A DNA stretch of 6,880 nucleotides from an uncultured Eubacteriales bacterium (GTDB lineage Bacteria > Bacillota > Clostridia > Peptostreptococcales > Anaerovoracaceae), in the NCBI GenBank assembly GCA_902797195.1, contig CADBRY010000280.1, positions 1-6,880 of the forward strand, written 5' to 3'. Positions 1 through 5,952 of this stretch are shown one piece after another (the stretch's first letter is position 1; each line of letters opens with the position of its first letter). The translations under genes were made by a program, and so were the position numbers. The notes under the pieces are model-generated. The model had not been told where the DNA came from and made no database searches. It was given only the letters and a program-made list of their open reading frames with translations.

Positions 1-84
1 GGAATGCCCACAGGATTTTATGAGGGTTATACCGAAGAAATACACGAAGTGTTTGTGTATGATATGTCGCAGGAGTCTGATTAA
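1..84 (+). CDS. 3' end of an unidentified gene (partial)
   Basis: Frame 1 is open from the window edge to a TAA at 82-84 and encodes 27 residues beginning GMPTGFYEGYTEEIHEVF and ending YDMSQESD. The segment is soluble and rich in acidic and aromatic residues. A GFYE..Y....EVFVYDMS pattern is reminiscent of the last strand of some GNAT acetyltransferases, but 27 residues are too few to assign a family. Alternatively, it could be a frameshifted upstream part of the membrane protease that follows, because its TEE resembles the EE motif of that superfamily. The spacing to the next motif is short for PrsW and the segment is not hydrophobic, so I favour a separate gene. Confidence 0.35.
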   Translation, partial: GMPTGFYEGYTEEIHEVFVYDMSQESD

Positions 85-89
85 CTGTC

Positions 90-491
90 GTGGGAATAGG
101 CTTTGGAATGTTGGAATCTGTTATATATGCCATAGGGGCAAGCGTCCCGGTCGTGCTGGTTCGAGGCATATGCGTTCCCCATGTCAGCTACGGATTCTTA
201 GTCGGTTATTTCTATGGAAAGGGACTGAAAACAGGAAATAAGATCGCCAAATTGATTGGCTTTGCGATCGCCTTTCTGATACATGGTATGTACGATTTTT
301 CACTGACCGAAGAATTCATGGCTATCAACGATAATCTGGTTGTTGTGCCGCTTATACTGGCAATTACAGACATTGTGCTTGCAGTTATAATGATAGTTTT
401 CACACGGAAGGCACGCAGGCGCGAAGACATTGTCCCGAATTGGCAAAAAAACGTTGATTTTACACAAAGAAATGGAAAAATATTCCAGTAA
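90..491 (+). CDS. PrsW-like intramembrane protease, C-terminal half (N-terminally truncated, possibly a pseudogene)
   Basis: The 133-residue product matches the C-terminal half of the PrsW family (CPBP/PrsW superfamily of membrane proteases; B. subtilis PrsW cleaves the anti-sigma factor RsiW within the membrane). Visible motifs are GIGFGMLESVIYAIG (motif 2, E9), VPH with H31 after R25, the G..VGYFYGKG turn, and HGMYD with H65 and D69 (motif 4). Four hydrophobic helices lie at about 2-20, 28-45, 54-72 and 84-105, and the tail is basic and cytoplasmic. Family members are usually 200-300 residues and carry an EExxK motif earlier, which this frame lacks: the frame is closed by TGA at 78-80. The only start is a GTG at 90 inside motif 2, with AGGAG at 71-75, about 14 bases away and too far to be a good ribosome site. 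I therefore infer a degraded or frameshifted gene. Family assignment is fairly sure; function is doubtful. Confidence 0.68.
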   Translation: MGIGFGMLESVIYAIGASVPVVLVRGICVPHVSYGFLVGYFYGKGLKTGNKIAKLIGFAIAFLIHGMYDFSLTEEFMAINDNLVVVPLILAITDIVLAVIMIVFTRKARRREDIVPNWQKNVDFTQRNGKIFQ

Positions 492-543
492 AACCCTTAA
501 AACATGGGAAATCCTTGAGAAAATGGCCTGTCAGTCTTAAAAA

Positions 544-625
544 ATTGTGTAATTATTATCGAATCGAGGCATTTTCGCACAATGATTTTGTGCGATTTTT
601 TGATTTTCGCTGATTTTTACACAAT
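544..625. repeat. Nested inverted repeats around a terminator
   Basis: A perfect 9-base inverted repeat, ATTGTGTAA (544-552) and TTACACAAT (617-625), flanks the terminator hairpin at 575-595. The outer arms resemble the inner stem (TTGTGT versus TTGTGC). This could be a compound RNA fold or a small degenerate element. No target-site duplication is obvious. Confidence 0.4.
575..601 (+). terminator. Rho-independent terminator after the PrsW-like gene
   Basis: TCGCACAA (575-582) pairs perfectly with TTGTGCGA (588-595) across a 5-base loop and is followed by six T (596-601). The T-tract lies only on the plus-strand side, so it serves the PrsW-like gene and not the converging carrier gene. Confidence 0.75.
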
Positions 626-633
626 CGACGTTG

Positions 634-728
634 GAGGAGGAGTCCCATCTGTTTCCTCATCCCGCGAGGAGGAGCCCCATCTGTTTCCTCATCCCGCGAA
701 AAGGAGACCCATCTGTTCCTCATCCTAC
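634..728. repeat. Three tandem 32-bp repeats overlapping the carrier gene's stop codon
   Basis: Copies lie at 634-665, 666-697 and 698-728 (32, 32 and 31 bp). The first two differ at a single base; the third has several changes and a 1-base deletion. The core is CCCATCTG followed by TTCCTCATCC. The third copy runs into the coding region, so its last nine bases are the final codons and TGA of the minus-strand carrier gene. Each unit contains GAGGA and TCCTC arms that could form a short hairpin. The likeliest origin is duplication of the gene's 3' flank. Confidence 0.8.
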
Positions 729-2066
729 GAATAGGATCAGGATCTGTGAGGCCAACACGACACAGACGAGAGCAAAGGGATAAGTGGCTGCATAGGATGC
801 TGCAACATCATCCGTCTTAGCTATTCTGATCAATGCGCCCAGGGCCGGGGTGGATGTCATGCCGCCGGTTATTGATCCAAGTGAATTAAGGAGAGGAAGT
901 TTCAGGAGCTTCTTTGCAATATAGTAGCCCACTATCATAGGAAGGACGGTGATGATCACGCCGAAGAGGAAGTAGACTGGATGGAAGAACTTCACAAAGG
1001 AAGAACCTCCCGGTATGCCTGCTCCTATCAGGAAGAATATAAGGCCAAGCTCACGAAGGACTTCCAATACCCGTTGATCCATATTTATGCTTATAGGACC
1101 GATGTGTCCGAAGTGGGCGAAAACCAGTCCCGATATCAAAACTCCTCCCGTTGTGGTAAGACTGAAAGTCGATCCTGACAGTCCCTGAGAAGAAAGGGGT
1201 ATCTTGATCATTCCGATGAATATGCCGATGACTACGATCAGCCCGAACGCTGCCAGTCCATAATCATCGATCTGGAAATACTTCTTTTTGGTTGTCTTTA
1301 CATCGGAAGTATCGGTTGCCTTTACATCCGGAGCTTCAGCCTCACTCCCATCCTGATTGAGATGCTCGGTGGCGATCAGTGCCCGTTCTTTTTCCATATC
1401 CGCTTTCACCAATCTGGGGACGATCTGTACGAAAAGGACGACACCGACGACGCCAAATATATAGGCGATGGCATGTCCTGTGGTGATCACATCCTGGATG
1501 AAATCAGCTGCATCCGGAGGAACCAGAGTGGAAGCTGTAGCCTGGGACGCAGAGAAGGCAGGGGTGGATGTCAGAGAGCCTGACATGATACCCGTGATCA
1601 TGGAGATGATATACTGACTTTTGGTGATCCCCAGGTCAGTCGCTTCAGCAGGGATCTGTATAATATGCTGCCCTGCGTAGAAACAGGCCAGGGAGGTAAG
1701 TGCACCGACTAAGGTGATGATAAATCCGATGAATATGTATGATTTGAGATTCTTTTTCAGGTTTCTGAAGAACCCGGGGCCGGCCAGCAGCCCTACCGAT
1801 CCCACGAACAGGATCAGACCGGTGTTTTCAATGATCATGAAGGCGGTTGAGGTAAGATCGTCACCGTGGAGGGTCATGGTGTGATGGATCGAAGAACTGA
1901 ACAGGGCGCCAAAGAGAAGGGCGGCAATAAAAACTCCGGCGGTGCCAAGACTGATTCCTTTGATCTCAATTTTTCCGATCAGGTAGCCGACAAATATTAC
2001 TGCAAAGACAGCGAAAAGCTGAAATGAGATCCCGGTTATTTCAACAAATCCTCCAAACAGATTCAT
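720..2066 (-). CDS. AspT/YidE/YbjL-family membrane carrier lacking TrkA_C domains
   Basis: The 448-residue product is a polytopic membrane protein with two homologous halves typical of the aspartate:alanine exchanger (AspT) family. The N-terminal half has GKIEIKGISLGTAGVF (31-46) and LILFVGSVGLLAGPGFF (84-100). The duplicated signature occurs as GSLTSTPAFSASQ (163-175) and GGMTSTPALGALI (401-413). AspT and YidE relatives usually exceed 500 residues and have two TrkA_C domains in the central cytoplasmic loop. Here that loop (about 218-268) is only about 50 residues, hydrophilic and Asp/Glu/Lys-rich, with no regulatory domain. I infer an organic-acid or amino-acid exchanger; the substrate cannot be read from sequence. 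The ATG at 2066 is supported by GGGAGGA at 2071-2077 and a promoter at 2123-2152. No conventional terminator is visible downstream, only the 32-bp repeats. Confidence 0.88.
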   Translation of the reverse strand: MNLFGGFVEITGISFQLFAVFAVIFVGYLIGKIEIKGISLGTAGVFIAALLFGALFSSSIHHTMTLHGDDLTSTAFMIIENTGLILFVGSVGLLAGPGFFRNLKKNLKSYIFIGFIITLVGALTSLACFYAGQHIIQIPAEATDLGITKSQYIISMITGIMSGSLTSTPAFSASQATASTLVPPDAADFIQDVITTGHAIAYIFGVVGVVLFVQIVPRLVKADMEKERALIATEHLNQDGSEAEAPDVKATDTSDVKTTKKKYFQIDDYGLAAFGLIVVIGIFIGMIKIPLSSQGLSGSTFSLTTTGGVLISGLVFAHFGHIGPISINMDQRVLEVLRELGLIFFLIGAGIPGGSSFVKFFHPVYFLFGVIITVLPMIVGYYIAKKLLKLPLLNSLGSITGGMTSTPALGALIRIAKTDDVAASYAATYPFALVCVVLASQILILFVG

Positions 2067-2122
2067 AAGATCCTCCCATCAGTTACTGTTCGTCCTTTCA
2101 CAGGGCTGCCTGTACTGAACCC

Positions 2123-2152
2123 ATTATATCGAAAACTTATCCGGTGATTCAA
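2123..2152 (-). promoter_or_regulatory. Promoter of the AspT-family gene
   Basis: On the minus strand, TTGAAT (2147-2152) and a perfect TATAAT (2123-2128) are separated by 18 bases. This is a good housekeeping sigma-A type promoter about 57 bases upstream of the start codon. Confidence 0.7.
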
Positions 2153-2180
2153 TATCCGAACTTATTTTACTGACTTATCC
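2134..2180 (+). promoter_or_regulatory. Candidate operator: three ACTTATYY direct repeats between divergent promoters
   Basis: AACTTATCC (2134-2142), AACTTATTT (2159-2167) and GACTTATCC (2172-2180) are in the same orientation. The first lies inside the -10/-35 spacer of the leftward promoter; the third overlaps the -35 area of the rightward promoter. A regulator bound here could affect both genes. The sequence is AT-rich, so chance similarity is possible. Confidence 0.35.
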
Positions 2181-2197
2181 AAACTTCTTTTGTTAAC

Positions 2198-2206
2198 TGG
2201 TATAAT
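2198..2206 (+). promoter_or_regulatory. Extended -10 promoter of the GDPD gene
   Basis: TGG-TATAAT (2198-2206) matches the TGn extended -10 element. No good -35 hexamer is found at 16-18 bases upstream, which fits an extended -10 promoter. The resulting leader is about 80 bases. Confidence 0.55.
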
Positions 2207-2292
2207 ATTAGAATAAAGTATTCTGATCGCCGCTGCCATCGTCCTTGCACGCAGAGAGAAAAAACAATAAAACTATCCGGGGAGGGTAAGGT

Positions 2293-3387
2293 ATGAAAGC
2301 ATTTCGAAGAGTAAGCCTGATAATGATAATTACCGTGATGGCATTTACGGTGTTTTCTTATACGGAAGAAGGGTTTTCGGTCCATGCCGCAACAAAGAAA
2401 AGTCAGAGCATAACGGCAGGCAATAAAACAATTGAAGAAGGAAGCGTTGTAAAACTGGGGGCAAAAGCATCCAGCAATTTGAAGTTGACCTACAGATCCG
2501 CCAACCCAAAGACAGCTTCCATAGATAAAAACGGCAATATAAAGGGCCTTCGCAGAGGCAAAACCACCATTACCATATCCCAGGCGGGAAACTCCAAGTA
2601 TAAACCTGTTACGAAAACAATAACCGTTACGGTAAAGACGACTTTGAAATACGTTGCCCATAGAGGCTACCACAACAGCAGGATAAGAGAGAATACGAAA
2701 GCCGCATTTATTGCGGCAGGGCAAAGGCGCTTTTGGGGAGCTGAATGCGACATATATGAGACCAAGCATACCAGGACAGGATCCTTTGATATTGTGATAC
2801 ATCACGATGATAATTTTAAGCGGATCTATAATAACAGCACCAGAGTCAGAAAGCTGACCGCCAATCAAATGAGAAGTAAGTTCCCCGATATAACCTTTTT
2901 TGGCGAATATCTGGACATATGCAGGAAGTATAAAATGGTTCCCATAGTGGAATACAAGGATGAAAACATGTCACCGGCAGCGGTAAGAAGATCGGTCGAC
3001 CTGCTGTATCAAAAGGGATTGTTAAAATCCGCATATATACAAAGCTTTAATGTGAGAGAGATGAGCATAGCGTATAAATACTCAGTAAGCAAATATAAAA
3101 TAGCACCCAAAAGGATCTATCTTATTACCACCGGGAATATCCACAGTGATATAGACAAAGCATACAGGAGCGGTATCAGATATGTGAGTATCAAAAAGAC
3201 CGGAATAAGCAAGGCGGTTTACAATCATTGTTCCCGGCTCAATATGACCATGGCTTCCTGGACATTCTACGCAAATAAAGGCAACAAAGTGTTCAACGAA
3301 GATAAGGTCAAATTAGGCTATTTTGTCAAACACTATAATATAAAGATGGCCGGAGTGGACGGGTCATTCCCCAGGATTTCCTATTAA
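2293..3387 (+). CDS. Secreted glycerophosphodiester phosphodiesterase with N-terminal Big_2 domain
   Basis: The 364-residue product has a basic N-terminus, a hydrophobic segment (8-22) and a likely signal peptidase I site after VHA (30-32). An Ig-like Big_2 domain follows at about 38-115 (SITAGNKTIEEGSVVKL, SANPKTASIDKNGNIKG, GKTTITIS). The GDPD TIM barrel spans about 118-364. Its visible catalytic elements are AHRGY with H123 and R124, the EN pair at 133-134, ECD with E151 and D153, and HHD (170-172). Later barrel motifs are PIVEYKD (217-223), QSFN (250-253), SWTF (322-325) and GVDGSFP (354-360). The family hydrolyses glycerophosphodiesters to glycerol-3-phosphate and an alcohol using a divalent metal. 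Here it acts outside the cell, perhaps on lipid or teichoic-acid glycerophosphates. The ATG at 2293 has GGGGAGGG six bases upstream. It is transcribed divergently from the carrier gene. Confidence 0.9.
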   Translation: MKAFRRVSLIMIITVMAFTVFSYTEEGFSVHAATKKSQSITAGNKTIEEGSVVKLGAKASSNLKLTYRSANPKTASIDKNGNIKGLRRGKTTITISQAGNSKYKPVTKTITVTVKTTLKYVAHRGYHNSRIRENTKAAFIAAGQRRFWGAECDIYETKHTRTGSFDIVIHHDDNFKRIYNNSTRVRKLTANQMRSKFPDITFFGEYLDICRKYKMVPIVEYKDENMSPAAVRRSVDLLYQKGLLKSAYIQSFNVREMSIAYKYSVSKYKIAPKRIYLITTGNIHSDIDKAYRSGIRYVSIKKTGISKAVYNHCSRLNMTMASWTFYANKGNKVFNEDKVKLGYFVKHYNIKMAGVDGSFPRISY

Positions 3388-3409
3388 GAGTTTCCTACTA
3401 AAACCCGAT

Positions 3410-3421
3410 GCTGTACACAGC
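3410..3421. promoter_or_regulatory. Short palindrome upstream of the symporter-fusion gene
   Basis: GCTGT-AC-ACAGC forms perfect 5-base arms around a 2-base centre, 51 bases before the TATAAT at 3472. It is a possible operator; there is no direct evidence for a cognate regulator. Confidence 0.25.
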
Positions 3422-3471
3422 TTGTTACGCTTCCAAAACTCTTTTGAGTGCTATTGATCGATGCAGTAGAA

Positions 3472-3477
3472 TATAAT
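3472..3477 (+). promoter_or_regulatory. Likely -10 element of the symporter-fusion gene
   Basis: A perfect TATAAT lies 34 bases before the ATG at 3512. No good -35 is seen at the proper distance: TTGATC (3454-3459) is only 12 bases away and TTGAGT (3444-3449) is 22. It may be an activator-dependent promoter. Confidence 0.4.
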
Positions 3478-3511
3478 CAGACAATATTGCTGTTATCGAC
3501 CAGGTGAGATC

Positions 3512-5086
3512 ATGAAGTACAAGGAAGAAATATTGAATGAAGACGCAGTTGACGAGATTTCCGCAGACGTTCAAACATATTTGAACGGGCTTGGTGCAGA
3601 GAGCAGAAACATCCAGCGAATCCGATTGACTGCGGAAGAAGTTCTCCTGAATATTATAGAGCACTATGGAAAAGACAAAAGGATAAGCGTCGGGATCGGA
3701 AAGCAATTCGGTCGGCATATGTTCAGACTGCGCTATGAAGGGGATCCATTCAACCCTGTCAATGACAGTGAAAACCCGCTGTCTGATTATTTGATCCGTT
3801 CTCTGGAATTGGCACCTGAATGGAACTGTAAGGGAAAGCTAAATACAGTTTCGATCCTTCTTTCAGACAAGCAAAAGCGCAGTATGATGTTTTACATTAT
3901 ACTGGCTGTATCTGCCGCTGTGATTGCGGGTCTGGCGGGGAATGCACTTCCGGAAGACATACGGCTTGCCATAGGTGAGTCAGTGCTGTCTCCAATTTCA
4001 AACTGCTTTCTGGGACTCCTGGGCACCTTTGCCGGGATCATGATCTGTCTGACAATATGCAGCGGTATGTTAGGAATGGGAGATACTGAATCTCTAGGAA
4101 AGACCGGGAAGTCAGTTATAGCCCGGTTTATTGTTATCTCAGCTGCAATAAGTCTGGCCTCCGTCCTGGTCACTATTCCATTTGTAGATCTGGATTATTC
4201 ATCAAGGGGAAAGGGGCAGGCTTCAGTTTTCGATCAGATCAGCCAGATGTTCTTTGACATGTTCCCTACGAACATCATAGATCCTTTTAAGACAGGAAAT
4301 ACTTTTCAGATCATTATCATTGCAGTGATCATCGGATGCGGGATTCTTGCCATGGGTGAGAGGGGAAACAATATCAGAGGTCTCGTAACCGACTCTGCTT
4401 TTATGCTTCAACAAATCGTTTCATCGGTATGCACTATGGTTCCGTTATTTGTTTTCTGTATGCTCCTTGAAATGATATGGTCGGGGAGGACGCGTACTCT
4501 TTTGACCGCAATAAAGCCGCTGATATTAGTTGCTGCTATGATGGTTATCATCTCTGTAGTGATATTGCTCATATCTTCCGCTCGCCTGAAATGTCCGCCA
4601 ATGCAGTTGATCAATAAAATACTGCCCGCATTTTTGGTTGCCTTTACATCCGCATCGAGCCTGTCCGCTTTTCAGATCGGCATGGAAACATGCGAGCGTA
4701 AGCTTGGAGTGAACAAACACTTTGCATCTTTTGTGTATCCTCTGGGCTCGGTGATCTATAAGCCGGCAAGTGTGGCTTATTTTACAATCCTCGTATGCAC
4801 ATTTGCGGAAACGTATCAGATAGCGGTGAATGTGCCATGGTTTGTTATGACAGTAGTGATCGCTACAATGATCGCAATCGCTATGGCGCCGATTCCCGGA
4901 GCGGATATTCTTTGCTACACTATTTTGTTTTCCGGGCTTGGCATCCCCTCAGAAGCGATAATTCTGGCGACTGCCTGCGGAGTCATTCTTGACTACATTG
5001 TCACAGGTGTAAACGTTACGCTTCTGATATTCCAGATCGCCTGTGACGCGAAACGTCTCAACAACTTAGAACAAACTGAGAAATAA
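3512..5086 (+). CDS. RsbW-like ATPase-fold domain fused to a sodium:dicarboxylate symporter (SDF) fold
   Basis: The 524-residue product has two parts. Residues 1-118 resemble the HATPase_c_2 (RsbW/SpoIIAB anti-sigma kinase) fold: the N-box-like LTAEEVLLNIIEHYG (39-53, with E43, N47 and H51), EGDPFNPVND (76-85) in place of the G1 box, and a final KLNTVSILL strand (109-117). The glycine-rich ATP lid is degenerate. Residues about 124-510 form a polytopic SDF (DAACS) carrier: FLVAFTSASSLSAF (374-387, serine-rich hairpin), KLGVNKHFASFVYPLGS (397-413), and APIPGADILCYTILFSGLGIPSEA (459-482), then LDYIVTGVNVT (493-503), which keeps the D, T and N of TM8. The normally conserved NMDGT motif of TM7 is replaced by YKPAS (416-420), so ion coupling may differ. 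The ATG has AGGTGA four bases upstream. I infer a membrane transporter or sensor with a cytosolic regulatory domain. No terminator follows, and repeats begin within about 25 bases of the stop. Confidence 0.85.
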   Translation: MKYKEEILNEDAVDEISADVQTYLNGLGAESRNIQRIRLTAEEVLLNIIEHYGKDKRISVGIGKQFGRHMFRLRYEGDPFNPVNDSENPLSDYLIRSLELAPEWNCKGKLNTVSILLSDKQKRSMMFYIILAVSAAVIAGLAGNALPEDIRLAIGESVLSPISNCFLGLLGTFAGIMICLTICSGMLGMGDTESLGKTGKSVIARFIVISAAISLASVLVTIPFVDLDYSSRGKGQASVFDQISQMFFDMFPTNIIDPFKTGNTFQIIIIAVIIGCGILAMGERGNNIRGLVTDSAFMLQQIVSSVCTMVPLFVFCMLLEMIWSGRTRTLLTAIKPLILVAAMMVIISVVILLISSARLKCPPMQLINKILPAFLVAFTSASSLSAFQIGMETCERKLGVNKHFASFVYPLGSVIYKPASVAYFTILVCTFAETYQIAVNVPWFVMTVVIATMIAIAMAPIPGADILCYTILFSGLGIPSEAIILATACGVILDYIVTGVNVTLLIFQIACDAKRLNNLEQTEK

Positions 5087-5109
5087 CGCATATGCAAAAT
5101 CAACGGATA

Positions 5110-5562
5110 TTTGCCCTAGAGCGCCTCGTTCTTCCAAACGCAGAGGAGAAATCTTTGGAAGAACTGCCCTTGAGCACCTCGGTCTTCCAAACGCTGGGGA
5201 GAAATCTTTGGAAGAATTGCCTTTGCATGCCCCGCGCTTCCAAACGCTGGGGAGAAATCTTTGGAAGAACTGCCTTTGAGCACCTCGGTCTTCCAAACGC
5301 TGGGGAGAAATCTTTGGAAGAATTGCCTTTGCATGCTCCGCTCTTCCAAACACAGAGGAGAAATCTTTGGAAGAATTGCCCTTGAGTACCTCGGTCTTCC
5401 AAACGCAGAGGAGAAATCTTTGGAAGAACTGCCCTTGAGCACCTCGTTCTTCCAAACGCTGGGGAGAAATCTTTGGAAGAATTGCCCTTGAATGCCCCGC
5501 TCTTCCAAACACAGAGGAGAAATCTTTGGAAGAATTGCCTTTGCATGCCCCGCTCTTCCATA
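5110..5562. repeat. 53-bp tandem hairpin array A
   Basis: Eight copies of TTTGGAAGA begin at 5154, 5207, 5260, 5313, 5366, 5419, 5472 and 5525, an exact 53-bp period. Each is followed by its complement TCTTCCAAA (for example 5183-5191), giving 9-bp stems with 20-base loops; the second copy pairs 8 bp and the last, truncated one about 7. Another complement, without a good left arm, opens the array at 5130. The arms and the segment GAGAAATC are invariant. Changes cluster in two loop patches: one alternates between a GAGCACCTC-type and a GCATGC-type, the other between CGCTGGGG, CGCAGAGG and CACAGAGG. The arms also permit the opposite register, CTTCCAAA with the next TTTGGAAG, so alternative folds exist. 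The whole unit is repeated, without unique spacers, so this is not CRISPR. Confidence 0.92.
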
Positions 5563-5609
5563 TTCCGATGGTGCAAGCCGGGCGCGACTGCTACAAGCCT
5601 AAACAGCTC

Positions 5610-5671
5610 CGCTGCTCTTCCGCTGGCCTTTCGCAGGGGCCGCGGTTGAGCAGCGCTTTGTTTTATTTGTG
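5610..5671 (+). terminator. Long GC-rich stem-loop with T-rich tail, possible terminator
   Basis: CGCTGCTC (5610-5617) pairs with GAGCAGCG (5648-5655). After a TT/TT internal loop, CCGC (5620-5623) pairs with GCGG (5642-5645), then GGCC (5625-5628) with GGCC (5638-5641), with T5624 bulged and a 9-base loop. An interrupted T-rich run (5657-5670) follows. It may terminate transcription arriving from the symporter gene and array A, or be a structural part of the repeat region. Confidence 0.5.
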
Positions 5672-5720
5672 TCTATCAGCACCAATCACACGCCTCTCAA
5701 CCGCCACAGCACGGTTCTTG

Positions 5721-5873
5721 GTGAAAGAATTGCCTTTGTGGGATCTGTTCTTTCACACGCCGGAGTGGAATTTGTGAAAGAATTGCCTTTGTGGGATCTG
5801 TTCTTTCACATATCGGGGTGGAATTGGTGAAGGAGTTGCCTTTGTAGTATCCATTCTTTCACACGAAGGAAGT
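5721..5873. repeat. 53-bp tandem hairpin array B, related to array A
   Basis: Three units begin at 5721, 5774 and 5827, again exactly 53 bp apart. Left arm GTGAAAGAA and right arm TTCTTTCAC (5748-5756, 5801-5809 and 5854-5862) give 9-bp stems with 18-base loops. The unit aligns without gaps to array A: it shares GAATTGCCTTTG after the left arm and ACGC.GG.G after the right arm. The stem differs at paired positions. The third unit has left arm GTGAAGGAG, which still pairs fully in plus-strand RNA through two G-U wobbles. Confidence 0.9.
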
Positions 5874-5952
5874 GGACTGTACCCCGAAATGCGGACAGCA
5901 CAAATATACATCATGAAGAAACGATAATTGTTTTAGATCTATCCACCAGGAG

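Noticed and set aside
2167..2868. 233-residue minus-strand ORF
   Set aside because: It is antisense to the well-supported GDPD gene, rich in Cys and Phe with no recognisable domain, and runs across both promoters.
5092..5491. Plus-strand small ORFs within array A
   Set aside because: They are by-products of the repeat, with no ribosome site and no protein-like composition.
5110..5562. CRISPR array
   Set aside because: The whole 53-bp unit is repeated with small loop changes, there are no unique spacers, and no cas gene is nearby.
5066..5576. Repeat-protein gene on the minus strand (all three minus frames are open)
   Set aside because: Because 53 is not a multiple of 3, one stop-free unit opens every frame at once. 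The frames lack a ribosome binding site and overlap the symporter's end; they encode the same permuted 53-residue cycle.
5526..5777. 83-residue plus-strand ORF spanning the stem-loop and array B
   Set aside because: It is a chance frame through repeats and the stem-loop, with no family resemblance or ribosome site.
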